DNA from: Haplomitrium mnioides
Taxonomy: Eukaryota > Marchantiophyta > Haplomitriopsida > Calobryales
NCBI GenBank assembly: GCA_049999725.1
Contig: JBNGIS010010413.1
Span: 1-24,537, forward strand
Length of the DNA stretch: 24,537 nucleotides
Direction of reading: 5' to 3'
A program made the translations under genes and the position numbers. The notes under the pieces were generated by a model. It was not told the DNA's origin, did no database searches, and saw nothing but the letters and a program-made list of their open reading frames with translations. Below, one piece after another: positions 1-11,409 of the stretch. Each line of letters opens with the position of its first letter. Position 1 is the stretch's first letter.

Positions 1-216
1 AATACGAGGACAACGGTAACTTGGAAGAAGAGCCACGAGGAATCTTGTGGGGAGAGATTTTGCAGAGTCCCGTAGAACCAGGTCCGAAGAGGCCTTCGGA
101 GCCGACTTCCGAAGTGCCCCACAGAACCAGCTCCAATGAATCTCCTTAGATCCCCCCATAGATGCTTCTCTCTCCTCCTTGCGCCACGTCATCCGCTGCA
201 CCGTCGTCCGATGCCG

Positions 217-506
217 CCCCACAAGGGGGTAGGCCGACCGTCGCGCTGAACTCTCCTTCCGTAGTTGACTCGCACGCTCCACGAGGTCAAGTGAACTCCT
301 CTCCAAGCGCCGCATGTTTCGTGACATGCCCTCGGGGTCCCTAGCGTCGCCACGTCCTCCGAAGGCCGTTGTCCAACGCCGCCCCGCAAAGGGGTAGGCG
401 GACCGTCGCGCGGACCTCCTTCTGATGTTGACCCACGGAACCCTGCGCGCTTCCCAAGGTGCCACATCATCCGAAGAGCGCCGTCCGACGCCGCCCCGCA
501 AAGGGG
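217..506 (-). repeat. GC hairpin modules in L1
   Basis: Three copies of a CCCC-(g/a)caaa-GGGG module at 217-229, 382-394 and 494-506, each in a longer unit that ends in a variant of tcatccgaagggcg. Spacings are 165 and 112 bp. The same three-module arrangement and spacing recurs in L4 (11120, 11234, 11398) and L2 (4378, 4491, 4625). Confidence 0.75.
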
Positions 507-730
507 TAGGCATACCGTCGCGCAGACCCTTCTTCCGAAGTTTGACCTTCGGAGACACCTCCCGGCTCCTCAGCGCGCCACGTCTCCGAAGCCTCCCGCG
601 GACTCCCTGCGCTCGCCACGTCATCCGTTGAACCACCACGGACTTCCCCTGCTCGCCGAATAAGAACGGTGTCGATGTTGCCATTTCAACGTACCTTCGA
701 AGTAAGAACTGCTTGCGCTTGAGGTTAGCT

Positions 731-830
731 NNNNNNNNNNNNNNNNNNNNNNNNNNNNNNNNNNNNNNNNNNNNNNNNNNNNNNNNNNNNNNNNNNNNNN
801 NNNNNNNNNNNNNNNNNNNNNNNNNNNNNN
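731..830. other. Assembly gap (100 N) inside L1
   Basis: A run of exactly 100 N. By alignment with L4 the missing sequence corresponds to about 10799-10892, so roughly 90 bp are hidden. The reading frame spanning it is not meaningful. Confidence 0.97.
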
Positions 831-2093
831 CTTTTACATTTCTGGATGTCGAGGCGGCGAAGGGTCACCTTTTCGGCACTGGTACCTCCTCCGTCGGTCG
901 AACTGGCGTTAGCTTTGTTTTCCGGCCGCTCTCATCTCGCTCGTCGATTCGTCGACATATCGTGATTTCGTCGTGCCCTTCATTTCCCCCCACCGGATAG
1001 GCGCCATATCGCCCTTCTGGCTCAACCTTCTTCCCGTTGGACGGTCTATGTTGGGTCACTATTTCGCCACTGATGCGCGTCGTTCAAACTGGTTTGCCGA
1101 CAAGTTGCCTTTTTGCCTTCACTCGCCCTTGTTCGGTCAGATCAGGGATCAGTCCCCCTTTCGGCTCTCCTATGTGTTTCCTCTTTGGCAAATCTGCGCT
1201 AGGTCGCCCTTTCGACTTCTGCGCTCTTCCTCCTCTCGGATCTCCGATGGATCGCCCTTCCAGCATTCTCCCGATTTCCTTCGACCAGGCCCGCGATAAG
1301 TCTCTGTTTCGGGCCCCTTTCCTTGATCCCCTGTTGGGTTCCTCACAGATCCCTCTTAACCGGGCTCCCCACGTCGGAAGATGCTTCGGAACCAGGTTAA
1401 GTGGGCTCCCCACTTAGGGAGGCACCTTTCCGCAGACCCGCGGACCTCCTGGTGCTGCCACGTCGTTCGTGGAATCCCACGAAGTCTCTGGAGACGCCAC
1501 GTTTCTGTGGAATCTCGCGGGACCTTTCGGGGACTCCACTCTTCTGTCAGGACCTACCGACTCGGATGGATAGTTCGATCGGCCTCTGCGGGGCTCGCTC
1601 TTGCTTGCGGGATCGAGGCGTCCCTCTTCCCTAGCCTTGCTCGCCCTCGTGACGATCTCATCTCCTCTTGTCGGCTCCTGATACTTGCTTCCCGATTTGT
1701 GGCCGCTGTAGGACACCCGTGGTCTGCCTTTCTTCGGAGTGCCTTCGGGCTTCCTTGTTGTTGATCCCTTCATCTTCCTCTTGCGATCGCCTCGCCATGG
1801 GTGGCTGCTCTGCTCCTTCTACCCAGGTCCCATCCCCGCATCCTTCTTAGGCCCACGGAATCCCGCTGGCCTGATTTGAATTTGAAAATGGGGCCCCTAC
1901 CCTGGCTGGCGATCCCTGCTCTCCTCCGCCATGATCATGTCTTCCTCCCAAGACTCATGTGCCCTGCTCTTATCAGCTGTTTGAGGTAATCAGATGTTCC
2001 TACAAGGCCTTCACACTTGCTAAGGAGCATTTGGGTCGTTGATGCTTATGATTCCGTGAATTCTGCTTGAATGCTCCAAAGCACCGGCTGACA

Positions 2094-3186
2094 CAAGATT
2101 AAGAACAAAAACCAAAGGAAGGCGGAGCAGAGAGCTCAGACGAGAGTGGATCAAGCAACCTCCCTACGCAATGATCCTGATTATAGGAGGGATACTCCGA
2201 AATGGGTCTACCCGGAGGAGCAGGACCGGGTAAAGAGGCAATTGGAGGCTTTGGAACAAGAGCTGGCAGCAGAGGAGACTCTCAAGGAAGTTCAAAAGCA
2301 GTAGGGAGGAAACCAGGAAGTATAGAAGACAGTTGAAACTGTGAAAGAGGGGACAAAATCCCACCCCTACAACATTCAAGCGGACGTCATAAATTGTCCT
2401 ATCACAGCCACAGTGGGCCAACTAATCAAGGATAGCCCACTGTATCGGAGACAGCTTCGTGAAATGCTGATGGGAGCTAGGAGGAGAAGAAGGCTATCCA
2501 AGGTGGGAATTCCAACACACCTGCAATTGGTATGTGAGGACAAAGGGGCTCCTGAAATTAACATACAGATAGCCGGTTGCACATTGTCATTAGTGCCCGT
2601 GGATGGAGGGGCAGGCGTCAACATCATGACGGAGGAGACTGCTCATAAGCTGGGATTCATGAAATTCCAGCACACAGTTTGAATCATGAGGCTGGCGGAT
2701 GGGTCGCGCGTGAAGCCATTGGGTTCCCTCTTGCGAATTCCAACATTCATTGGAGGGAAAGAATTCAAGCTAAATTATTTGGTGATGCAACCTGTCAGAA
2801 CATCCCCTTACTTGGTGTTGATCGGGAGACCGTGGTTGTATGAGGCTAGAGTAATGCACAACTAGGGAAACTCTACACTGGTGTTCGGCCCCGAAAAAAC
2901 AATAGTGCATTACAGTCATGTTCCTCACTTGGGGGAAACGCAGTCAGAAGCTGAGTACGACAGTGAGTGGTTAGAGGAGGAAGAATCGGAGAACCACTAC
3001 TGGGTGCAAATGGTGGCTGAAGCGACAGAGGAAGATCTATCAGAGGAGGGTGTGGGGTCTGCCAACCAAATAGAAATATACACCTGTGACAGACCAGAGC
3101 ACCAGGAGAAGATGGTTGAGAATCAAGAGGAGAAGGGAGAGGGCCCAACTATGACTCCATCAAAGGTGCCCAAGCAGCGAAGGTAA
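2094..3186 (+). pseudogene. Copy A: retrotransposon protease region and acidic tail, 5' truncated and broken
   Basis: This is the 3' part of a Ty3/gypsy-like gag-protease polyprotein. It starts abruptly at the L1 terminus with sequence aligning to about 8274 of copy B; gag and the zinc knuckles are absent. The retropepsin-like core is visible: the VDGGAGVNIM active-site motif (Asp codon at 2602-2604, D-G-G instead of the usual DTG/DSG) and the downstream LIGRPWLY motif near 2820-2845. A Glu/Asp-rich tail follows to 3186. In-frame stops are TAG 2302-2304 (a Gln position in copy C), TGA 2680-2682 (Arg position) and TAG 2863-2865 (Trp position in copy B). It lacks the TGA that B and C share at the knuckle/protease boundary, so it is an independent lineage. 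A retrovirus-like protease cuts Gag, but this copy cannot encode one. Confidence 0.8.
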
Positions 3187-3349
3187 AAATTATGTGTATG
3201 TGTGTGTGTGTGTTTCGTGGGAAGGGCGTTTTGTGGGGATGTGCTGCAGCAGTTAAGGAGACCGACCAACTACCACTCGTAGGAGGCAACTACAGAGAAA
3301 GGAGACGAAGGTTGTTCGCGGGGACGCTTCACAACTAAAAGGGGAGTTA
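3187..3349 (+). other. Copy A 3' untranslated internal region with TG repeat and polypurine tract
   Basis: Non-coding stretch between the end of the protease tail and the 3' LTR. It has a (TG)n run at about 3193-3213 and ends in the purine-rich aaaaggggagtta at 3337-3349, the expected polypurine tract that primes plus-strand DNA synthesis, directly before the TG of LTR L2. Copy C has the same arrangement at 18472-18638. Confidence 0.7.
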
Positions 3350-5122
3350 TGTCAGCCAGTGATTTGAAGCACTGAGGCAGAATTCAATAAATCGGAAGCA
3401 ATTCTGAACCAATGACCATTAGCAAGTGTGAAGGTCTCTCAAGAACGACGAATTACTCTCAAACAGATAGTTAAGAGCAAGACGCATGATTTCTAGGAGG
3501 GAAACAGGATCATGACGGGAGGATGAGAAGAGGAAAGTGATCGCCAACTAGAGGAGGGGTCCCATTTCAAAATCTGAAGCAGGATAGCGGGAAGCCGTGA
3601 GCCTCAGGGAGAATGTGGGGATTGTGGTCGAGCACGGGAGAAGGGAACGACCAATCCAGGCGAAGTGATCTGAGAAGAAAGAACGAGTCCACAAGCTGAC
3701 ATCCGAAGGCAATCAGGGGAGGTAGATCGCGGACACGTTTTGCAGTGGCCAATAATCGGGAATCAAGGATTAGGGAAGAAATGAGGAACTAAGATCGTCA
3801 CAAGGGTGTGCAAGGCCAAGGAAGAGGGACGCCTTGATTCCGCAAGTAGAAGCGCGCTTGCAAGAGCCGATAAAACTCGTTCTTCGAATCCGCAAATCCA
3901 CGGAAACGTGGCAGCTCCAGGGAGTCCGTGGGTCTACGGGAAGTCACCTTTCTAAGTGGAGATCCCACTTAAGGTGGTTCCAATCCATCTTATGATGTGG
4001 GTAGCCCACTTAAGAGGGATTCGCGAAGAGTCCAAACAGGGATCACCGAGGAAGCACCGAAAGGGTGACATAGCGTGGATCTGCCCGAAGGAAGACAGAA
4101 AATGCCATAAGGGTGATTCATCAACGTTCTGACCAAGGAAGAACCAATGAAGCCGAAAGGGCAACTTAGCGGGGATCTGTCAGGAGGAAGAGCACAGAAG
4201 GGCTGAAAGGGTGATAAATCGTCGACGAGATCGGCAAAGAGCGAAGGGAGTCCGCAGCGACTCTTCGGATGACGTGGCGAGCGCTGGGAGTCTGTGGAGC
4301 AATTCGGAAATGTGGACGAAGGAGAGTGTAGTTCACGGGTCAACATCAGAAGAAAGGTTAGCGCGACGATCCGCCTACCCCTTTGCGGGGCGGCGTCGGG
4401 CAACGCCCTTCGGACGACGTGGCGCTTTGAGAAGCAAGGAGAGGATTCCGATGGTCAATTGCGGAAAGGAGTCATCCGACGGTCCGCCTACCCCTTTGCG
4501 GGGCGGCGTCGGACTACGCTTCGCGGATGACGTGGCGACTTAGAGAACATAGGGAAAGCTCATCGGACCTTGGGTCGCAAGCGGGTCAATGGCGGATGAA
4601 AGGGTCAATGCAACGGTCAGCCTACCCTCTTGCAGGGCGGCGTCGGACGGCGAAGCAATGGATGATGTGGCACGCGGAGGAGAACTGAGAATCTGCAAGG
4701 GAATCTTTTGAGATTCCGTGGACCGGGTTTCACAGGGTGCTTCGGAACTCTTTTCCAAAGGACTCTTCGGACTTGGCTCCGCGGGAATCTGTGGAATCTC
4801 TATCCGCAAGATTCTTCGGATGCCTGTTGTCGTTGTACTTGTCGTTTCTCGACCAATTGGCAGGACATGCAGCACACGCCTATCTTTCAAGGTAACGAGA
4901 TTAGCGACCATTGAAGCCTGACGTTAACATTTCCTCTTATGAGCCTAACTAGATTAACGAATTCAAACGAAGAGCGTCGGGGTTCGCGGAGAGACGCGGC
5001 GATCGCTCGAGGGGGGTATACATCAAAGGACAACGATTCTGAGAAGGGTTGATGCACAGGCAATCTCAGGGCGCAAGGTGACTGCATGCGAAGGGGAATT
5101 GCAACAAGGGGGGCTGGATTGA
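3350..5122 (+). mobile_element. LTR fragment L2 (forward, U3 part)
   Basis: Starts with TGTCAGCC at 3350 right after the copy A polypurine tract, so it is that element's native 3' LTR. It matches L4 from the LTR start to about 11880 but lacks about 500 bp corresponding to roughly 10490-10985. It stops near 5122 where it fuses to inverted L3. The R/U5 part with TATA box and poly(A) signal is missing. It includes a module cluster around (g)ccgaaagggtga at 4052, 4109, 4153 and 4201, and GC hairpin modules at 4378-4390, 4491-4503 and 4625-4637. Confidence 0.85.
4378..4637 (+). repeat. GC hairpin modules in L2
   Basis: Three copies of CCCCTTTGCGGGG or a close variant (4378-4390, 4491-4503, 4625-4637), each preceded by gtccgccta and followed by cggcgtcgga. 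CCCC and GGGG can pair around a five-base loop. The units are spaced 113 and 134 bp and are conserved in every LTR copy here. Confidence 0.75.
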
Positions 5123-6901
5123 GAATTCCCCTTCGCATGCAGTCGCCTCACGCCTTGAGATTGCCTGTGCATCAACCCTTCTCAGAATCGTCGTCCTTTG
5201 ATGTATACCCCCTTGAGCGATCGCCGCGTCTCTCCGCGAACTCCGGCACTCTTTGTTTGAATTCGTTAATCCAGTTAGGCTCATAACGGGAAATATCGAC
5301 GCGTGGCTTCAATGGCCGTTAATCTTGTTACCCCGAAAGATAGGCGCGCGCCGCGTGTCCTGCCAGTTGGTCGATAAACGACAAGTACAACGACAACAGA
5401 CGTCCGAGGAATCTTGCGGATAGAGATTCTACAGATTCTCGTGAAGCCAGGTCCGAAGAGTCCTTCCGAAAAGAGTTTCAAAGCACCCCGCGGAACCCTA
5501 TCCACAGAATCTCAGAAGATTCCCTTGTAGATTCTCAATTCTCCTCCGCGTGCCACATTATCCGTTGCTCCGCCGTCCGACACTGCCCCGCAAGAGGGTA
5601 GGCTGACTGTCGCATTGACCCTTTCATCCGCCGTTGACCCGCTCGTGACCCGAGGTCCGATGAGCTTTCCCTTGCTGCCACATGTCCTCCGACTTGCCCG
5701 AGGTTCCCTGAGTCGCCACGTCATCCGCGAAGCGCCGTCCGACGCCGCCCCGCAAAGGGGTAGGCGGACCATCGGCTGACTCCTTTCCGTAGTTGACCAT
5801 CGGAATCCTCTCCTCGCTTCTCAGAACGCCACATCGTCCGAAGGGCGCTGCCCGATGCTGCCCCGCAAAGGAGTAGGCGGACCGTCGCGCTGACCCTTCT
5901 TCCGATGTTGATCCGTGAACTACACTCTCCTTCGTCCACATTTTTTAATCGCTCCACGGACTCCCAACGCTCACCACGTCATCCGAAGAGTCGATGCGGA
6001 CTCCTTTCACTCTTTGTCGGTCCCGTCGACGATTTATCACCCTTTCAGCCCTTTTGTGCTCTTCCTCCTGATAGATCCCTGCTAAGTCGCCCTTTCGGCT
6101 TCATTGGTTCTTCCTTGGTTGGAACGTTGATGAATCACCCTTCTGGCATTTTCTGTCTTCCTTCGGGCAGACCCACGCTATGTCACCCTTTCGGCGCTTC
6201 CTCGATGATCCACGTTTGGACTCTTCGCGGATCCCTCTTAAGTGGGCTACCCACATCGTAAGATGGATCGAAACCACCTTAAGTGGGATCTCCACTTAGA
6301 AAGGTAACTTCCCGTAGACCCGCGGACTCCCTGGAGCTGCCACGTTTCCGTGGATTCGCGGATTCCAAGAACGAGTTGGATCGGCTCTTGCAGGCGCGCT
6401 TCTGCTTGCGGGATCAAGGCGTCCCTCTTCCCTGGCCTTGCACACCCTTGTGACGATCTTAGTTCTTCATTTCTTCCCCAATCCTTGATTCTCGATTATT
6501 GGCCGCTGCAAAACGTGTCCGCGATCTGCCTCCCCTGATTGCCTTCGGATGTTAGCTTGTGGACTCGTTCTTTCTTCTCATATCACTTTGTCTGGATTTG
6601 TCGTTCCCTTCTCCTATGCTCGACCACGATCCCCACATTCTCCCTGAGGCTCACGGCTTCTTGCTATCCTGCTTCAGATTTTGAAATGGGACCCCTCCTC
6701 TGGCTGGCGATCACTTCCCTCTTCTCATCCTCCCGTCAAGATCTTGTTTCCCTCCTAGGAATCATGTGTCCTGCTCTTAACTATCTGTTTGAGAGTAACC
6801 CGTCGTTCCTGAGAGACCTTCACACTTGCTAAGGGTCATTGGTTCAGAATTGCTTCCGATTTACTGAATTCTGCCTCAGTGCTTCAAATCACTGGCTGAC
6901 A
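5123..6901 (-). mobile_element. LTR fragment L3 (inverted, U3 part)
   Basis: Reverse-complement LTR whose true terminus, GGCTGACA, ends at 6901. It has the same roughly 500-bp internal deletion as L2, so it belongs to the same LTR subtype and differs from L1 and L4. It is truncated at about 5123 near a GAATTC at the fusion with L2. The GC hairpin modules lie at 5586-5598, 5748-5760 and 5861-5872. Immediately beyond 6901 the forward gag of copy B begins mid-gene. Confidence 0.85.
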
Positions 6902-9447
6902 ACGCTCGAAGGATGATCCAGATGCATGGCTGGATGACTTGGAGAACACTGCAGCAGCAAATGGGGAAGCCCATGTCAAAATTGGAATCCTACCAACAAC
7001 GCTAAAGGGAGAGGCCCAGCCTTGGTACAAAGACCTTCCAGACAATGTAAAAAGGGACTGGCATGCATTCAAGGAGGCCTTCACAGCGGAGTTCCGTGGG
7101 ATTGGGGAAGAAACTGAGGCACTGATCAAGATGTGTCAGCTCAAGATGTAGAAGAAGGAGTCTGTGAGGAGGTTTCTCCAACATTTCAAAAAGGTGGCGA
7201 GGAAGTTGAACCCTCCAGCTACAGACGGAATGCTCACAACGTGGTTCCTGGCAGCGCTCCTCAGAGGAATTGGGACCTGGGTGCGCCAAACGGATCCACA
7301 GACTCTCGAGGATGCAGTCAATGCAGCAAAATCCCATGTGAAGGCTGCTACCACTAGCTCCCGGAAGAAGGCAAGGTCTAAGTATGACTCTGACAATTCT
7401 TCGGACACATCGGACAGTGACGAGGAGACGGATCAAAGTTCCGAGTCCTCCTCGGAAAGCGAGAATGAGTCGAGCAGCATCAGCTTAGACGAGGACCGGT
7501 CATCCAAGAGGAAAAAGAAGAAGAAGGACCTGAAGAAGAAGAAGCAGGTCAAGGAGGTGCATCATTGCAATGGGGCCAGCAAGGGGAGGTACAAGAAAAC
7601 TGAACCCGAACCTGAGGCTAGCAGGAAGCCAGAGGGAGGGATCAAATTGATGAGCTGAGCGCCAAGTTGAAGGCGATGAACATCCTCTTGGCAAGGATCA
7701 AGTCGGAGGGACGACCTCTGCCGACCTAAAGAGTTGGAGTCTGGTGTGTCCGCTGCAAGCAACACGGACATTCCCCCTAGGAATGTCTGAATGACACCAA
7801 TGCTGTGCAGTATGTATGGGAGGAAGCACCAGAGTACGTGAGAGAAGAGGTGGAGTATGTCTTGGAAGAGGCCCCTTGACACTATGTATCAAATCAACGG
7901 GGAACCTCGGACAATTCTGAGCATGCCTGCCAAAGGGAACGTAGGGCCTATGAATCAGTGGGCTGCTACTCGGCCACCCAGGACCACAATCATGGTGTGT
8001 TGGAATTGTGGCCAACCCGAGCACATTTCAGCAAGCTGTCCGGAGCCGCGTAAGAGCAATTATGGGCAACCGCATCCCCTTTGCTTCTAATGCAAAATAG
8101 AGGGGCATGTAGCCATGAATTTCCCACACGGAAGGCCAGATGCTACTCCTAGGCCAAGCTTGAATCCTCCTCCCTCCTCAAAAGTCAATCTGATCACTCT
8201 AGACACAGAGGAGGAAGCTGAGTTGCCAGGCTGGGAGACTCCGACTTTGGATGATTGTTTCAGGGTCGTCACCAGAGCAGGGGCCAAGGCCAAAAAGAGA
8301 GGCCAGAGAAAGGCCGAGAAAAGAGCTGAGAAGGAAGTGGCTCGAGCGACCCCACCTTGAGATGATTTTGATTATCGACGAGATAACCGGAAATGGTTCT
8401 ACTCAGAGCAGCAGGACCATGTGAGGAAGCAGTTGGAGGCTTTGGAGGCTCTGGAACAAGAGTAGGCAGTTGAGGAGACCCTCAAGGAAGTCATGAAGAA
8501 GTAGGGAGGGATCCATGAGGTGCAGGAGAGGATTGCAGCTGCAGAAGAGGGGGTGAAGGCCAGCCCCTACAGCATTCAAGCGGACATAAGAAATTGTCCT
8601 GCCACGGCCACAGTAGGCCAACTCCTCAAGGATAGCCCACTGTATCGGAGACAACTTCGTGAATTGTTGATGGGTGCGAAGAGGAGGAAGAGGCTGCCCA
8701 AGGTGGGAGCTCCAGCAAACCTGCAGTTAATCTGTGAAGACAAAGAGGCCCTGGAGATCGACATCTAGATCAAGGGGTGCACGATGTCTTTAGTGCCCGT
8801 AGATGGAGGGGCAAGAGACAACATTATGGTAGAGGAGACAGCGCAAAGGTTGGGGTTCACGGAATTCCAGCCTACAGCCAGGATCATGAGGCTGGCGGAT
8901 GGGTCGCGAGTAAAGCCATTGGGCTCTCTCCTCCAAATTCCAACATTCATAGGGGAAAAGAGTTCAAGTTGAATTATTTGGTAATGCGACCCGCCAAAGC
9001 TTCTCCTTACCCAGTGTTGATAGGAAGGCCGTAGTTGTATGGGGCCAGAGTAATGCACAACTGGGGGAACTCCACACTGGTGTTCGGCCCCGACAAAATG
9101 ACAGTGAATTACGTTCCAGTTCCTCATTTGGGGGAAACGTAGCCTGAGGCAGAGTACAATAGTGTGTGGTCCGAGGAAGAAGAGGACTTGGAGTACCACT
9201 ACTGGGTACAAGTGGTGAGTGAAGCAACAGAGGAGGATCTGTTGGAGGAGGGTGTGGTGTCTGTCCACCAACGTGAATTATCAGCCTACGACAGACCAAA
9301 GCACCGATGGAAGAAATCAACGGCATATGGGGCCAAGGGTGGGGACACCATGGGGCAGGGCACTTTGACAAATGGAAGAGGTATGAGGATCAACAGAAAA
9401 ACGAGGACCCAACTGAGGCCCCATCAAGGGTGTCCAGCAACCGCAGG
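6902..9447 (+). pseudogene. Copy B: retrotransposon gag-zinc knuckle-protease, broken
   Basis: A Ty3/gypsy-like polyprotein relic, 5' truncated by the L3 terminus; 6902 aligns base for base with about 15805 of copy C. Order: retrotransposon gag domain (LKGEAQPWYKDLPDNVKRDW near 6999-7060), Ser/Asp/Glu-rich then Lys-rich linker (7380-7560), three CCHC knuckles (7745-7786, 7998-8039, 8082-8123), protease with VDGGARDNIM (Asp 8802-8804) and a broken GRP-LYGAR motif, then an acidic tail. Gag binds and packages element RNA; the knuckles are the nucleic-acid contacts. Lesions: TAG 7149, -1 frame break at about 7637-7658, TAG 7778 inside knuckle 1, one-base insertion near 7878, TAA 8088 inside knuckle 3, last Cys of knuckle 3 changed to Phe, TGA 8358, TAG 8463, 8502, 8766, 9032 and 9140. 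No reverse transcriptase or integrase follows. Confidence 0.85.
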
Positions 9448-9458
9448 TAAGTTGTGTG

Positions 9459-9558
9459 NNNNNNNNNNNNNNNNNNNNNNNNNNNNNNNNNNNNNNNNNN
9501 NNNNNNNNNNNNNNNNNNNNNNNNNNNNNNNNNNNNNNNNNNNNNNNNNNNNNNNNNN
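9459..9558. other. Assembly gap (100 N) across the copy B / L4 junction
   Basis: Exactly 100 N beginning in a gtgtg run. The flanks match 18483 and about 18679 of copy C, which are about 190 bp apart, so the gap is larger than drawn. It hides the polypurine tract and the first bases of L4. Confidence 0.95.
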
Positions 9559-11119
9559 CACGAAATCAGAAGCACCATTGGCAATATGTTCCCTTTGCAA
9601 GTGTGAAGGCCTCTCAGAAACAGCTGGTTACCTCAAACAGCTACTAAGAGCATGGCGCATGATTCCTAGGAGGGAAACATGATCATGGTGGAAGAGATTA
9701 GGAGAGAGCGGTGATTGCCAACCAAGGGAGGGGCCCCATTTTCAAATTCGAAGCAGGCCAGCGAGAATCCATGGGCCTTAGGAGGATGCGGAGATTGGAG
9801 CCTACGGAGAAGAAACAGAGCAGTCACATATGGCAAAGCGATCGTAGGAGGAAGAAGAACGGATCAACAATAAGGAAATCCGAAGGCAATCCGAAGAAAG
9901 GCAAATTGCGGGGGTCCTATAGCGGCCACAAATCAGGAAGCAAGGGTCAGGAGCTGACAGGAGGGGGTGAGATCGTCACGAGGGCGAGCAAGGCCACGGA
10001 AGAGGGACGCCTCGATCCCGCAAGCAAGAGCGAGCCTTACAAGGGCCGATTGAATGCTCCATTCGAGTTTGTAAGTCTTGGTGAAAGAGTGGAGTCCCCG
10101 AAAGGTCCTGCGAGATTCCACGGAAACCTGGCTTCTCCAGAGCCCTTTGCGGGATTCCACGGACGACTTGGCGGCACCAAGAGGCCCACGGATCCGCGGA
10201 CAGGCGCCTCCCTAAGTGGGGAGCCCACTTAACGGGGTTCCGATCCGTCTTACGACGTGGGGGCCTCGGTTAAGAGGGATCCGTGAGGAACCCAACAGGG
10301 GAGCAAAGAGGAGGGCCCGAAACAGCGACGTATTAGGGACCTGGCTGAAGGAAAATGGGAGAGTGCCGGAAGAGCGATATATCGAAGATCCGAGCGGAGG
10401 AGGAGCGAGGAAGCCGAAGGGACGACTTAGCGTAGATCCGTCAAGAGGAAACACAAAGGAGAGCCCAAAGGGGGACTGATCACCAATCTGACCGAATAAG
10501 AGCGAGTGTATGCGAAAAAACTACTTGTCGGCAAACCAGTTCAAATGACGCGCATCAGTGACGAAGCAGTGACCCATCACAAACCATCCAACGGGAAGAA
10601 GGCTGAGCTAGAAAGGCGATATAGTGCTTATCCGGTGGGGGGAAACGAAGGGCACGTCGAAAGGACAATATATTGGCGAATCGGCGAGCGAGATGAGAGC
10701 GGTTGGAAAACGAAGCTAACGCTGGTGCGACCGACAAAGAAGCCAGCGGCGCCAAAATGGTGACTCTTTGCCGCTTCGGCATCCAGAAGGGTGAAAGTTC
10801 GACGGGGTGCGGCCGGCATCCGAAAGTTCGAAAGGGGCGAATGGTTCAAAAGGGCTCAATAGTTCTTATAGCAAGCTTTCAGAAGTGTTAACAAAGACAG
10901 CCTCGAGCACGCGCATAGTTCTTACTCTGAAGGTACGACGAAACGACGACATCGGCACCATTCTTATTCGGCGAGTTGGGTAAGTTCGCAGGTTCTCTTC
11001 GAATGACGTGGTGAGCGTAGGGAGTCCGCGGGAGGCTTCGAAAACGTGGCGTGCTGAGGAGCCTGGTTGTGTTTCTAAAGGTCAACTTCGAAAGAAGGGT
11101 CCGCGCGACGGTCCGCCTA

Positions 11120-11409
11120 CCCCTTTGCGGGGCAGCATCGGACGGCGGCCTTTGGATGATGTGGCGCCTTGGGAAGCACGCAGGGGGTTCCGTGGGTCAA
11201 CCTTGGACGAAGGTCAGCGCGACAGTCTGCCTACCCCTTTGCGGGGCAGCGTTGGACGACGCCCTTCGGAGGACATGGCGACTCCAGGGACCCTGAAGCA
11301 ACTCACGGGACACACGGCGCATGGAGGAGAGTTCACTTGACCTCGGGCAACGTGCGGGTCAACTACGGAAGGGGAGGTCAGCACAACGGTCAACTACCCT
11401 CTTGCAGGG
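11120..11409 (+). repeat. GC hairpin modules in L4
   Basis: CCCCTTTGCGGGG at 11120-11132 and 11234-11246 and a degenerate ccctcttgcaggg at about 11397-11409. Spacings mirror those of L1. Confidence 0.75.

Larger units (their letters stand above)
1..2093 (-). mobile_element. LTR fragment L1 (inverted, U3 part, cut by window edge)
   Basis: This stretch is the reverse complement of about 9590-11615 in LTR L4: for example the segment around 2005-2040 matches 9590-9625, and 840-1080 matches 10540-10800. It ends exactly at an LTR terminus, reading ggctgaca at 2086-2093, the inverse of the TGTCAGCC that begins L2. The LTR 3' half (TATA box, poly(A) signal) lies outside the window. It is the long LTR subtype, retaining the roughly 500 bp missing from L2 and L3. 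It contains three GC hairpin modules (217-229, 382-394, 494-506) and a cluster of CGCCCTTTCGG-type modules at about 1150-1310. The open frames inside it are GC-rich repeat artefacts without recognisable protein content. Confidence 0.85.
3350..6901. repeat. 3.55-kb imperfect palindrome (L2 against L3)
   Basis: The left arm 3350-5100 and right arm 5124-6901 are reverse complements, with a spacer of about 23 bp (5101-5123). The outer ends are TGTCAGCC at 3350 and GGCTGACA ending at 6901. The innermost arm is 20 matching bases (5081-5100 with 5124-5143). The right arm is 27 bp longer overall. By-eye comparison of 4801-4918 with 5305-5422 gives 14 differences in 118, 13 of them transitions, about 88% identity. 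Confidence 0.9.

Noticed and set aside
189-1773. GC-rich ORFs on both strands in L1 (and equivalents in L2-L6)
   Set aside because: Low-complexity Arg/Gly/Pro/Ser-rich readings of LTR modules, not conserved in frame between LTR copies; some cross the N gap.
3350-6901. Palindrome as a sequencing or assembly artefact
   Set aside because: The arms differ by about 12% and by 27 bp in length; an artefactual fold-back would be nearly identical. Read evidence is still needed.
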